NCBI GenBank assembly: GCA_040954595.2 | Contig: CM082585.2 | Span: 434,001 to 498,000 of the forward strand | Length of the DNA stretch: 64,000 nt | Reading direction: 5' to 3' | From: Balanoglossus misakiensis | Lineage: Eukaryota; Hemichordata | In this document: piece by piece, positions 13,046-24,259 of the stretch | Position numbering within the stretch: the first letter of the stretch is position 1 | Layout: every line of letters starts with the position of its first letter | Notes under the pieces: model-generated | Told to the model about the DNA's origin: nothing | What the model saw: the letters and a program-made list of their open reading frames with translations, nothing else | Database searches by the model: none | Translations under genes and position numbers: made by a program

Positions 13046-14669
13046 AAGTGACCTGATTTCACATCAATAGTTTACCACCCGTCATTTCCAGCTAATTTCA
13101 TGTAGTACAAAACTCCTTTACAACATAATGACATTTCTAGAACTTTTTTTGCTGGTTGGGCCCACAGACTAACACTAGTGGTTCTATAAAGAAACTTCCA
13201 TAACAACCTTTACACCTGACGCGTTTCCATTCGAAATATGCAAATAAGGAAAAGACGCATATGCATTCTTTGCGTCCCCAGAGACACACGCAGGAAATCA
13301 AGCGAGTGCGACCACTAGCTGGAAGAGCTGAATTCAATGCATTGCCTTGCGATGTTCATGATACAGGGGGGTGATGATCAATGAACAGAACAACCGTCCA
13401 CTTTCATGCGTTGTAGTGCACTGATCATGGCATGTTGATCATGGCAAAACAAACGACGATGTAAGATAGCAGTGCTTTGCAAGTTTGGCTAATATGTATG
13501 AAAATCGGCTCGCAACTTTTTTCTTGCATTTGTGATTTGGCGTGGGGGTAGCGAAAACACTACTGGCTAATCCGTTCCGATTTCTGTCACTTTTCCAATT
13601 CTTCCTCAACACCTCAAAGCTACACACCACCGCCAAAAACATAAAGCTACACACCCCTACCAGAAAATGGTATGCATTCTTGACAGGTTGTTGACGGAAG
13701 GAAGTAGTAGCTCATACGGTTTTACCCAATTCGATAGTCTCCTCGTTACACTTCGGAGCCAAAAAATTGCAAAATTTGCCAAAAAAAAAAATCAACACTT
13801 TCATCATAGGGTTTGCTTAAAAGTCTTGAAAACACACCTAGGAACCTGGAAACCAAATTTCAAAAAAATATGGGTAAAGGTTTCAGAGTATTTGACCAAA
13901 AGGCAAAAATCGCTCCAAAAGTATACATTAAAAAATGAAAATAATCTGTATAAGGTCTCAATAAAATACAATGTACACACCAATTTCTAAAGCAATCTGA
14001 CCAGCACCTTCTTGTGTTTCAGAGTTTTGACCAATTTCACTTGGGTCCCCCAATGGTATACGAAATGGGACCCAAAGAGTAAAAACACATATCAAAGATT
14101 TTAAAACTACAGCCTCACAAGCTGCCAAATTTTACAAATCTCTTTCCTCGGTAAAATATTTCCCACTGAGCCATATTGCTTGTATGTGCATGGGTTTGTC
14201 ATCTCTTGCCGATGCATACCACAATAGTTGTGTACCCTTCATATGGGGGTTGATTAATATCTAACTTACTAACATACAGCCACATTCATTTGTCAATAAC
14301 ATGTTCATGTTTATCTATCAGTAAGCCTATTTAGATGGATCAATCTAAGATCAAAAGTTAAACCATGAAAACAATGAAAGATTGGCAACTTTGAGTTTGA
14401 GTCTAAAGATATAATGATGACATTTAAGGTTTTATTGAAATAACATGAGAACCTCTCTACTATTTGAAGCACTTAAGTTTAAAATGAAAAACTTCCTTCT
14501 ACCCCTCAAAGTTTTTTTCAAGAATATGTTCTACTCTGGGACAACAATTCTCGACCCCTTTACCAAATGTCAGGGACCAGATTTCTGTAAGCAAAATTAC
14601 AAATGACCTTGCGGTGACTTTTTACCTACACTCCCATATTGGGTAGTATGAAAGACCGAATGGCTTACC
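13046..14669. other. Non-coding stretch with loose ggcaaaaatcgc repeats
   Basis: No gene is recognisable. Around 13745-14000 there are diffuse copies of a motif family (ttgaccaaaaggcaaaaatcgc .. aaagcaatctgaccag) that also appears near 16600-16960. A 107-codon frame at 13667-13990 reads through this repeat, and in the right arm its middle is frame-shifted by small changes, which argues against coding. The mirror copy is 59987-61611. Confidence 0.5.
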
Positions 14670-15860
14670 AGAAGGGTTAGAGATACAGTGTTTCATATTA
14701 AGATGAATTAACATGAAACTAGAATTTGATGGTTAATTTAGGACTGCCTTGATCTATAGTAACATCATTAAATATGTGCATATCTAATTCTGGGCTATCC
14801 AGTTGTGGTAGATCCCTAGACATGGACAACTTTGGCGTCAAAAGTTGTCGACAAAATTTTGGGTGATCTGGGTAAACTTTGACATACATTCCCATATCTT
14901 GGCATCCAAAGCTGATACATCCTTGACATTTGGAGTGATGGAACTATGTAATTGAGTATTATGTCTCTTTTAGTCACAGTGCTTTTGCTGTGTTTTATAT
15001 GTCTTTTATTAAGCCACATTAGATGTTTTTTCATACCACTATGGCTGTGTTTGCCAGTACTTTTTACCTGGTCACACAATGTGTTCTCAAAATACTATGC
15101 AATCTTTATGAAGCATATACAGCAGACAAAGTTGTGGTAAGACTGAACTTGCCCTTCTTTGTAATTAAAGCATGACTGGCCTGTCTTAGGTGGCCCCTAC
15201 CTAGAGGCTTTACCCGTCATTGGCTCACAGTCTGAGAAATCAGCTCTGCAGGGAAGTTAACGATGTAACCCACCATTCAAGCTATTTCCGCTTTCTTTTT
15301 ATTTGAAACCTGGCTGAGGCCTTCTTAGGATCTACCCAACGCTGAGTAGGCTATCCCGTCATTGGCACACAGTCTCAGGGAAGGGAAGTAAACAGTTCAG
15401 TCTACCATGCAAGCCTTTATATTTTCCATCCTTTCGTAAGTGAAACATGGCTGCTGTAGAAAAATGCTGATCTCAAATTCATTATGTCAAACAAAAGCCA
15501 GACTTTCAGCCATATTGGTTAGCCTGGCATTAGGTATGCACAAAATTAATGAGGTAAGACATAATAGTCCATTACATAGTTCCATCAGTCCAAGTGTCAA
15601 GGATATATCTGCTCCGGATCCCAAAATATAGGAATGTAGGGCAAAGTTTACCCAAGATTACCCAAAAGTGTGTCAAAAGATTTTGACCCCAAAGTTGGCC
15701 ATGTCCAGGTTTCTACCTCCAATGGATAGCCTAGAATTAGATATGCACACATTTAATGAGGTCACCATAGATCAAGGGAGTCCTAAATTAACCATCAAAT
15801 TCTAGTTTCATATTAATGCATGTTAATATAAAACACTTTATCTCTAACCCTACTGGTGAG
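14670..15860. mobile_element. Foldback element with ~300-bp arms
   Basis: About 14690-14980 is repeated inverted at 15550-15840. Paired landmarks are ggttaatttaggactgcctt, gatatgcacacattta-type and ttccatcactccaagtgtcaagg-type blocks. The roughly 570-bp loop contains two direct copies of a segment starting cccgtcattggc (15220 and 15356). The arms are clearly diverged from each other, so this is an old insertion. No coding region was found. The mirror copy is 58796-59986. Confidence 0.7.
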
Positions 15861-17221
15861 CCTAGAATTTGGTACATATTCAAGTGGAAGTTTTTGACAA
15901 GATAGTTAAGTTGTAAGATATGTACATGAACCTTGACAATTGACTTAAAATAACATAATGGCATAATTAATACTGATTGGCAATAGATACTAATAACAAC
16001 AGTGATGTTAATTACAGTGGGAATATTTATCTTATTATAGCTAATCGACTGATTGATGTAATGTAATGAAAGTGGCTATTTGTGATTCACCATCACAGTG
16101 CTATGCAAGTCTATGGTACATTGTTTTTCCAATGATTATACAAAGGATATGTGTAATTAAGGCTGGTAGCATTTTCAATGTTATAAGCCCTGCCTTCACT
16201 ATAATCTATTTTTTTTATCTTACACTTAATCAACACTGTTCAGTTTATGTGATTGACTTCAAAGGGACACTACTTACATCACTATTCCCAGCTAGGGGTT
16301 CCAGTTTATTTGGCCAATGGTATGCATGGCTCTAGGTGTTAGTTTTGGAAGCAAAGCATACAGATATAGACTAGGTAGTTCTGAATGTGACCATGGACTG
16401 TACCACACACTCTGTATTGTATGTTTGTGAAGAATCTCATTTAACCCAAACATCAACATATTTCAAAGTTGCCAGAAGTAGAACATACAGGATTTACCAG
16501 TAAATATTGGTCACGTTATAACACACTGTGGACCCATCTGGGGATTACGCAAAATCAGGTGTGTACACGAAAAAAAAATCACAAGTGACATTGGCAAGCA
16601 GATATGACCTACTGTAATAAAATTTCAAAGGAATCTGACAAGTATTTTCAGCGAAAATAATATGTGTTCAACAATGACAAAAACTGCCTCAAACCACAAA
16701 AATTCAATATCAACAAATTGTACAATATCTTACTTCAATCACCACAAGGAACAAGTGGTTTCAAAGAATATAAATTGCAAAAATTGCTTCAAGACCACAA
16801 ATGTACAAATTTCACCAAAATGATGCAACATTACGAGGGTTACCACTTGGAACAAGAATACCAAAATTTAAAAGCAATCTGACAGGAAGTCTCAGAGAAA
16901 CTGATTTTTGACCAAAAATGGCAAAAATCGCGTCAAGGACATGGTGGTCCCATTGAGTGATTACACAAGAAAAAAGTCTACACCAAAGTACATGGCCATA
17001 TACAGACAGACACACACACATAGCGAGAGATCAATGGGCAAGCACTGACTAACCCATAAGCTGCCAATGGCATATGTACTGTACATATACTAAATAGAAC
17101 AGCTGGTCTCTTCAAAACGTAGCCAGTTATGCAATCATTCAGGAATTTGCTAAATGATTTACCAACAATTCTTTTACCTGCCCATGCCAAGTTCACACTT
17201 TTTTTCAGTGCAGAACTTCTA
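15861..17221. other. Non-coding stretch with loose repeat units
   Basis: No gene is recognised. From about 16600 to 16960 two or three diffuse units follow the pattern aaatttcaaaggaatctgac .. tcagcgaaaa .. caaaaactgcctc / ggcaaaaatcgcgtc, spaced roughly 240 bp. An 89-codon frame at 16066-16335 is hydrophobic, but nothing around it supports a gene. The mirror copy is 57435-58795. Confidence 0.45.
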
Positions 17222-18090
17222 CCAAGGGCTCTAATTACCATTTTAAATTTAGTATAAAAAATGGCCCCACACACATAAATGGCTTCACACAATATATTTC
17301 CCAGGGCTGACCAAATTCTGAATTTTAGTTTCAGATCTATAATTTTTAGAAAATGGTTACTGATTAGTTCAAAAACATCCTAAGACATCTTAGATTTTGT
17401 ATCCTGTGTTATACTGCTATATTGGTGATGCAATTCACTGTATTGTTATACCAATTCGCACCAGTAGTGCAATGTATGAGAAATGCATGTTAAAAGAAAA
17501 AAAAATCGGTGCACCAGTAGAAGTTACGAGAGAAATTTCCAACAGGCGATAATAACTAAATGTCCAAGTATTGTTTGACCATGGCAGTACACTGTAACAC
17601 ATGTGACTGTTCATTGTACTTACATCAACTCTGAATAAAAGCTCAAAAAACTCACAAAAACATTAAACACTCTTCCAAATTATTACAGTTGACTGTTCTT
17701 GAGAGACTAATGCATCATTTCATCTCAATAATAGAAGTGGATGTCAACAATTGAACACTTTTATGAGCGATTTCAAAGAGCGACAAAAATTTACCAACCT
17801 ACTCATAGCAGCCAAGTTACCAAAGAGAACGGTTGTACCTCTTTGCTTCATGAGGGTGCTGTACACCTGGTCAAGGTTCACATTGTGCAAATACGTACTG
17901 GACAGTCATTGGAAGAACAGCGTCGTCCATAAACTATCAGAAAACTATCAATCTATCAGAAAATCACAAAATCCGGATCACATAGACAGTTCAATCATTT
18001 CCTTTCCCCAGTTAATGGGAGCATACATGTAGCAGTTGTAAACATAGTATTTGAAATAAATTAAAATAGTCATTGCTCTCTGGTTCATCA
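17222..18090 (+). repeat. Old direct duplication R2, copy 2
   Basis: This is the diverged, longer partner of 12585-13045 in the same orientation. Both begin with gggctctaatta/actgttttaa-like sequence and end with aaattaaaatagtcatttgc-like sequence and gctctctgg. The middle has extra material with small frames (17741-18032) that have no recognisable features. The mirror copy is 56566-57434. Confidence 0.6.
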
Positions 18091-18779
18091 TGGAGGTAGT
18101 AGACTCCTGACAGTGTTATTATCTTTCCTTTCCCACTTCGATGGCACACTGAGTACAAACTTTCTTCTAAATTTTTGTAAACTCAAACTTTTATAAGACT
18201 CATGTTTGTTCTATCAGACAAAGTTCAGAAGAACATGAACAAAGCTGTAATTTATGCAAATGTAACCGAGCTATATTTAGACACACTTACGCAGTGAACA
18301 TATGGCCTGGGCATGGAGTACGGTGGACGGGGTCAGGTCGGGTTCACCAATGCGTGCTTATTGGCTGCTCCTAATTTACATATCAATCACTGAGTCAGTA
18401 GTTCAATGAAATTTAGTTTCGCATGCATTTTTGAATCACGTAACCCTGCTAGTGCGTTGACGGCCGATTATATATTGGATAAAATAAAAAAAAAATCTTT
18501 CTTTCTAAATATTTTTGTACAATAGAATAATGATTTTACAGTATGTTTTAAAGATTTATTTGTGTATATTCACCAGCCCAATTGGGCTGACAAGACGTGA
18601 AAATTCAGAGAAGCAAATTTTGAAAATGTATAATTAATATCAATCACATGAAAACTTACAGCATTCTTACATTTGGAAATTTAGGTATTGTAATTAACAC
18701 TAACAGTTATGAAACTTTCAATTGTCAATAAAATCATATGGCATAATTTAATTGGGTTTCTATTTATATGCAATGTGAA

Positions 18780-18950
18780 AATACAACTGGTGATCCTTCG
18801 GCCAGGAAGAGGCATCAGATCAATTTGACAGACCCGGTTGCCCAGTGGATTAGGTCTTTGCACTGTGAGAAACGCCGGTTTTGGTAACTAAATTCCCATT
18901 CACAGGATACGAAATAAACCGGAATCACTCAAGGTACATATAATGATGTA
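18780..18950 (+). mobile_element. Possible tRNA-derived SINE head
   Basis: Around 18836-18890 the sequence ggttgcccagtggattaggt resembles a tRNA A box region. A degenerate B-box-like ggttttggtaact follows about 35 bases later. It is followed by unremarkable sequence without an obvious tail. This is only a resemblance; I could not fold a full cloverleaf. The mirror copy is 55706-55876. Confidence 0.3.
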
Positions 18951-18954
18951 TGCA

Positions 18955-19225
18955 GGCTAACAATCAGAAAACAGAGGATAGTTCTCCATTTTCATATTTA
19001 AATAAAATAAGATTCACTGAAATTGGTAGGTCCGTGGGCAGGCAAAGTCATTTCCAACTCGGCTTGCAAATCAGGCCTATGTCTCTTGTTCCCTGAGACA
19101 GTCTGGTTCTAATAATAGCTGTAAGTACGTGATTGTTGACCGAACTGTTGGCTCAATTTTGCAACATTTTACAATTTCAAGCTGTGCATATTTAACTCTG
19201 TTCCAACTTTGGTTGGGGGATAATG
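18955..19225 (-). repeat. Dispersed repeat R1, copy 2 (inner part)
   Basis: Inverted and diverged relative to 10870-11235, with shared text such as ggtccgtgggcaggcaaagt and tctcttgttccctgaga. It continues after the inserted element at 19461-19545. The interrupted site is gggataatg, duplicated on both sides of the insertion. The mirror copy is 55431-55701 plus 54949-55033. Confidence 0.75.
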
Positions 19226-19460
19226 TAGTCTCGGTTACCTAGACCCCCCTGCTTCTTCCGTTGGGCACTCCAGAAAGAAGGTCTGGGGAAACCCCATAGA
19301 CAAATCTTCAAATATCAAATGTTATAAATATCGACCATCATGCATCGCTTTTGTCTCAAGTCGGCCATCTTTGCCAGTAGATTTGTCTATGGGGTTTCCC
19401 CAGACCCTCTTTCTGGAGTGCCCAACAGAAGAAGCAGGGGGGTGTAGGTACCCGAGACTA
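19226..19460. mobile_element. Long-TIR MITE with 9-bp target duplication (left-arm, short form)
   Basis: Terminal inverted repeats of about 90-95 bp begin TAGTCTCGGTTACCTAGACC at 19226 and end at 19460. The 9-bp gggataatg is duplicated at 19217-19225 and 19461-19469, and the uninterrupted site survives in repeat R1 near 10950. Long terminal repeats with a 9-bp duplication are typical of Mutator-like elements, so that assignment is inferred. The interior is only about 50 bp here. The right-arm counterpart keeps 161 bp more. Confidence 0.8.
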
Positions 19461-19545
19461 GGGATAATGATGAAGCCATTTCACTGACAAAATAGCGCTA
19501 CGAATGGAAGACAATATTTGTTTACAGTCAAATACATTGCCATCA

Positions 19546-20399
19546 GAAAATTGCATACGAAAAATTATGCAAACTCTCCCACAGTTTGGAATTCTAAGCA
19601 AATTCATTTATTTGGTATAATTCGTGTTTTAAATGGTTACCTCAGAGTAACTGTAAAATTTGATCATCACTTACTAGTACTTGAAATGACCCACAAATTA
19701 TACGGCAAAACATCATAAAGCATAAATGATACTCACTGAAACGCCATGCAACCCAAGTTTCCAGGCAATCTCAACAGCATGATTGGATCCCAAGCACATA
19801 CACAAATCAAATCACATAATGTTGTGAGTTCCTTTCACTGAATACACACATGAAGGTTCGACTTCTGGGATATAACTGTCTTGAATTAATGTGTATTTCC
19901 ATACATATCCATACGATTACCTGAATGTACACAAGTTAATTCAAAATAAATACATTAGAATAATGACCCGGACAGAATCAACACTGACTTAGTTTACACA
20001 TATTTTTACACAGTCGCATCAGCCCCGGCCGGGTGAAGAGTGCACATGAGAAATTAAATATTATGTCGATTATTTCTAATTCCGTCTTCAAACGCACGAA
20101 GGTACATATTTCCATTATTTACTGTAGTCATAACCCTGTTTTCGCAAATTGATGCCGGCGTCTGTGGATATTTCTACAGTCAAAAACCATTACAGGATCG
20201 CGATTACACACATTAAACATCGTGAACGGCTCCTGCCTGCCCAGGCCTGTTTCAAAGTCAAACCGCGTGCGGAGGAAATGTTGTTGATAAATGTTGTCGT
20301 TTTTTGCGAAGACAATATTTAAAAGACCAGTTTTCTGAGAGGCACTTGCCAACAATTCTTAATACCTCGTAAACACGGACACAATATTGTTAAAAATTA
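19546..20399. other. Non-coding stretch with one unassigned frame
   Basis: Nothing recognisable lies in 19546-20127. A reverse frame at 20128-20355 (75 codons) matches the start of a 100-codon frame at 54138-54440 in the right arm. One-base changes near the end (caatttgcg versus caatgttgcg) make the two arms end differently. The protein, starting MLASASQKTG, resembles nothing I know. Confidence 0.4.
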
Positions 20400-20780
20400 C
20401 CCACCTTTGAAATATTTGTATTGTAGCCGTACGTACATCGACCAGGCAAAATCCATCGCGTGAGTTCCAGAGTCGAATCTCATGACGTCACACTGACCTT
20501 TGCCCATATATCCTCGTTCATAACGTATGTTTATTTTGAGGAAGAAGTCGGCCGGCCAGCTGCAACTTTTTATCAACTAATCAGGGCAGTTGTAATAAGG
20601 TTTTGATACAAATGACGTCTGTCGCGTGATCAAGTCACATAATAAACCGGCCAAACAAAGTTGTCGGCCGATGACATGCATGTAGCACCGGACATCACGT
20701 GAATAAGCCAAAACTGGCTGTCGGGCGTTTGTGCGGTGGTGGGGGCTGTGTCATGGAAGGTGATCCCGTCGACGTCGCAT
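20400..20780. other. CpG-bearing segment, promoter-like but unproven
   Basis: This stretch is visibly richer in CpG than its surroundings and contains tgacgtca near 20484, the palindromic CRE core bound by bZIP factors. It also contains several gccggc runs. On the reverse strand a short frame beginning MRFDSGTHAMDFAW is followed by a GTGGGT donor-like site. Whether it is a host promoter with a first exon or the end of a mobile element cannot be told from sequence. The mirror copy is 53713-54094. Confidence 0.25.
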
Positions 20781-23080
20781 TAGTCCTGTTTCATAAGTCA
20801 GGTCCATGGCACATGTACCGACATCTGTGATTGGTCCATCTGGTAATCTTAGGTCCACTTGCGGCACGCTGATTGGAGGGACCTTATGTGTTAGGTCTTA
20901 TCATTATGTATTATTCACTAGACCTTGTAGGTTAGGTCTTATTACTATGTATTATTCACTTTACAGCTCCCTGATTGGTTAATGTGTAGGTCTGGTCCTC
21001 CAGTGTTCACTGCCTCATTATGCAGGACCTTGTAGGTTAGGTCTTATTAATATGTATTTATTCAATTTTCAGCTCCCTGATTGGTTAATGTGTAGGTCTC
21101 CAGTTTTCACTGCTTTGTTATGCAAAGTCTTTTGTACTTTCTGAATACTTTTGTCGCATTCTGTCTGGCATGCTACCTGCGCGTGGTCGAAGCTCGCGAT
21201 CGATCCCAGTGTATATTAAGAAAGGCACTCATATAATGATTTGATTTCACCTTTTCCTTCACTATTCATGGCATTTTATGTGATATTGTGAACTAGATAC
21301 TCGAAATAAAAATTGCCAGGAGAAATTTCGCATTTATTTCCAGTGGCGGTTTGTTGAAATGGGCTAGTGTTTTGTTACGTAATGCCTTTCAGCGCATCAC
21401 TTCGTGTAACACCTGGCTGAATACGAAGTGTGTGCTATTCATTCGAGCAAACCAAAAATATCTTACAATAGAAATGTTTAGCACAGCATTGCATTTCTTT
21501 GGGATACCTCATTCGTTGCTTTATTGCTTTGATAGTAAAATCCTTCCAATTTTAATGTATGGAAGTGAAGTGTGGGGTTTCCACCAGGCCGACCAAATTG
21601 AAATAGTACACAATAAATGCTGTCGTTTTATTTTGAGATTGTATGGCAATGCGACCACTCTCGCTGTTAGGGGTGAGCTGGGGCGTTTTACAATTCGTAC
21701 ATGTAGACTTGTAAGGATTATCAAATATTGGCTGCGCTTGCTTTCAATGCCACAGCAGCGTATTGTGCAAAAATGCTATATTTTTCAATATAAGGAAGCT
21801 GAAAAGAGTAAACCATGCTGGGCCTATGATGTTAAGACCTTGTTGTTTTCTTTTGGTATGGGCGAAGCGTGGCTTAATCAAGGTGTGGGTTGTGATGTTA
21901 ACTTTATTAATTTATTTAAACAGAGATGTCGAGACATTGATATTCAGAATTGGTATTCAAATTTACGTCTGTTTCCCAAAATGGACTGTTATCGTACTTT
22001 CAAAATGACCTTTGGGCAAGAGCATTACTTATCATGTATTGATAACGATTCACATAGAGAAGCCATGTGTCGTTTTAGAGTTTCTGCGCATGCACTACGC
22101 ATCGAATCAGATAGAAAATTACGTAACGAGCGCTCAGGAAGAATTTGTGTATATTGTAATTCTACAAGCATTGAAGACGAGTTCCACTTTAGTATGATGT
22201 GTCCTCTATATCAGGAGTTAAGGTCAAAATATATTCCAAGGTATTTTTACATAAATCCTTCCTTTCAAAAATTTACCCAGCTTTAACAGTCTCAAAACAC
22301 AACTATTGTACGCAATATTTCAAAATTTATCTACTATGCCATGAAGATGCGTTCCGAGACTGTTGAGGAACTTTCAACCGTGTAATACTGATTGTACTTG
22401 TTTCTAGTTGAGTGTCCCTCTGTACTTTTCTTTGTATGACTTTTGTGATTACTAGGAGGCCGGAGGCCTACAGTATCCGAACAAATCACACATATATATA
22501 ATTAGTTGCTTTACAGGTATGATTACTTTTATTGTAAAGTGCTTAGATGAGTTAATCAGATTTTCAAAGTCCATCTAAAAAAATCATTTAATCTTTCCAG
22601 GGTGCAGTTTATGTTGGAGATAATATATGTCAGGCTATTTCTTAGAAAATCAATGAACGATCTGCGGACATCCCTAATAATGTGTTACCACAACGGTAGC
22701 CAGGAAGCACTTGGGACATTTCACAATGAGGCAGTGAACACATGGGGGACCAGACTGACACGTTAACCAATCAGGGAGCTGTATGGTGAATAAATACATA
22801 TTAATAAGACCTAACCTACAAGGTCCTGCATAATGAGGCAGTGAACACTGGAGGACCAGACCTACACATTAACCAATCAGGGAGCTGTAAAGTGAATAAT
22901 GCATAGTAATAAGACCTAACCTACAAGGTCTGGTGAATAATACATAGTAATATGACCTAACACATAAGGTCCCTCCAATCAGCGAGCCGCAAGTGGACCT
23001 TAGAGAAGCGGATAAACCAATCAGAACATGTAATACGTGTGCATAGGACCTGTAATGTAGGTCATTTTGAAACAGGACTA
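20781..23080. mobile_element. Inverted-repeat element with tandem subterminal units, left arm
   Basis: TAGTCCTGTTTCA at 20781 and its complement ending at 23080 bound inverted repeats of about 330-340 bp. Within each repeat are two to three tandem units of roughly 113 bp containing gctccctgattggttaatg, that is, repeated CCAAT boxes on one strand, and gaccttgtaggttaggtctt. The centre holds the C-terminal piece of a LINE reverse transcriptase. The right end abuts the last codons of the recombinase remnant at 23081-24095, so the element probably inserted there. No clear target duplication. The right-arm copy is 51220-53712. Confidence 0.7.
21333..22490 (+). pseudogene. LINE C-terminal fragment with CCHC zinc knuckle, left arm
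   Basis: An open frame of 311 codons (21351-22286) gives the region following the reverse-transcriptase catalytic core. LPILMYGSEVWG is at residues 65-76, a basic thumb-like part follows, and a C-x2-C-x9-H-x4-C knuckle is at residues 266-284, as in the C-termini of many LINE ORF2 proteins. The EN domain and the catalytic FADD/YADD motif are absent, so it is 5'-truncated near 21333. The tail near 22457 contains ggaggccggaggcc, a potential 3' stem. About four substitutions separate it from the right-arm copy. Confidence 0.85.
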
Positions 23081-24095
23081 TTTGAAACATAGATATTGAA
23101 CGAGCCGCCATATGTCTCTGCGTCGCTAAATATACCGCCCCTTGTCGCCGCTTCCATCTGATACTTGCACTGACGGAACCAGAAATTGCCCAATTTTTGA
23201 CTTGTTTGGATGAACATGGAGCGAGGATGTTTGACATCTCTTCCTGCTGTCTTAGCGAGGCGGTGGCATAGTTGTTGACCGACTGCAGCTGACTGTGGCC
23301 CGATAACTGTTGCACTTGGGTCGGTGGAATACCGGCGTGCAACAATTTCGTGATGGCTGTTTTTCTCATGTTGTGATTGTTTTTCCCCCTCTGATGCCTG
23401 CTTTCTCGCTCATACTTTGGACGACTGTTGCCAACTTATTCTTTCCCATTGGAGATTTCTTAAACCATATGGTTGATGAGGGCGAATAATTGATTGCCAA
23501 TGCAAGTAGAAGGGGCTGTCTAGGGTATTCATTTCAACGGGGCGACGATTTGCGAACTCCTTGGATGTGGCTATGGGACATGTGTCTGGCTTCTCGGGAG
23601 TGGCGAAGATTTTGGGGTTGAAGGGTCGTGGTTTCGCACCAGCCTGTCTAAATCTGCAGTCTTCGTCTCCCTTTCGTTAAATTCGAGATATTCTTTGTGG
23701 TCGGCCGTCTTTTGAGCTTGATTTCCCCCCCCCCCCCCCCCAATTTCAGTTCCCGATTTTCTTGGCCACCGCGAAAGCCCAACATCTTGGTGTTGTTCAT
23801 CCAAACTGCGTTGAACAACGCTTCGGGAGTCGATCGACCGACAAATCCTCTTTCAATCAAAAGTTGTTCTTCTTTATCAGTAATCACTTGGGCAGCTTGT
23901 GGCTTATTTCCCCGTCCCTGTTTTTTTTGTTCAACTCTTTTTTCTGTGAGGCATTTTCGGGAGAGCTGGAACTCATTGCCACGGATGATGGAGACCGGGT
24001 AACCGTTGTCCTGAAGATAACGCTTGATTTCCCGCTGATTGAGCTCGTCAAAGTAGCGGGTTCATATAGCTCTGCGTACAGGTCTGTGTGTTTGG
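23081..24095 (-). pseudogene. Crypton-like (DUF3504) tyrosine recombinase remnant, left arm
   Basis: Reverse-strand frames read in order as the DUF3504 tyrosine-recombinase family. They are REIKRYLQDNGYPVSIIRG (N-terminal SAM-like part), QLLIERGFVGRSTPEALFNA, the first catalytic arginine block LGFRGGQENREL, YLEFNER, then HNMRKTAITKLL (HxxR), QQLSGHSQLQSVNNY (the second histidine and the nucleophile tyrosine), and a glycine-rich tail. These enzymes cut and rejoin DNA for element movement. Frameshifts near an A-run at about 23920 and at a long C-run near 23735 break it. The HxxR motif is intact and in frame with the tyrosine here, unlike in the right arm. Confidence 0.88.
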
Positions 24096-24114
24096 GCATA
24101 TGATAAATCGGTTT

Positions 24115-24259
24115 TCGCCCCATATCACCTCTTGTTGGGCCATATTTGCCGCTCGTGTGGGTTGTGAGCTGCGTCACACTCGTCTTCGACTCGTGTGATG
24201 CGGCTCACAACCCACACGAGCGGTAAATATGGCCCAACACAAGAGGTGATATGGGGCGA
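24115..24259. repeat. Foldback hairpin next to recombinase, left arm
   Basis: The block tcgccccatatcacctcttg pairs with caagaggtgatatggggcga, and the stem continues through gggccatatttgccgctcgt. It gives a near-perfect stem of about 70 bp with a tiny loop at tcttcga. It lies immediately upstream of the recombinase coding remnant. It could be a MITE or a recombination/end structure of the Crypton-like unit. The mirror copy is 50040-50184. Confidence 0.75.

Noticed and set aside
16066-16335. 89-codon hydrophobic frame as a membrane protein
   Set aside because: No homology recognised and stop-dense surroundings; AT-rich sequence readily gives hydrophobic short frames.
18836-18890. Functional tRNA gene
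   Set aside because: Only an A-box-like stretch is convincing; no acceptor stem or cloverleaf could be formed.
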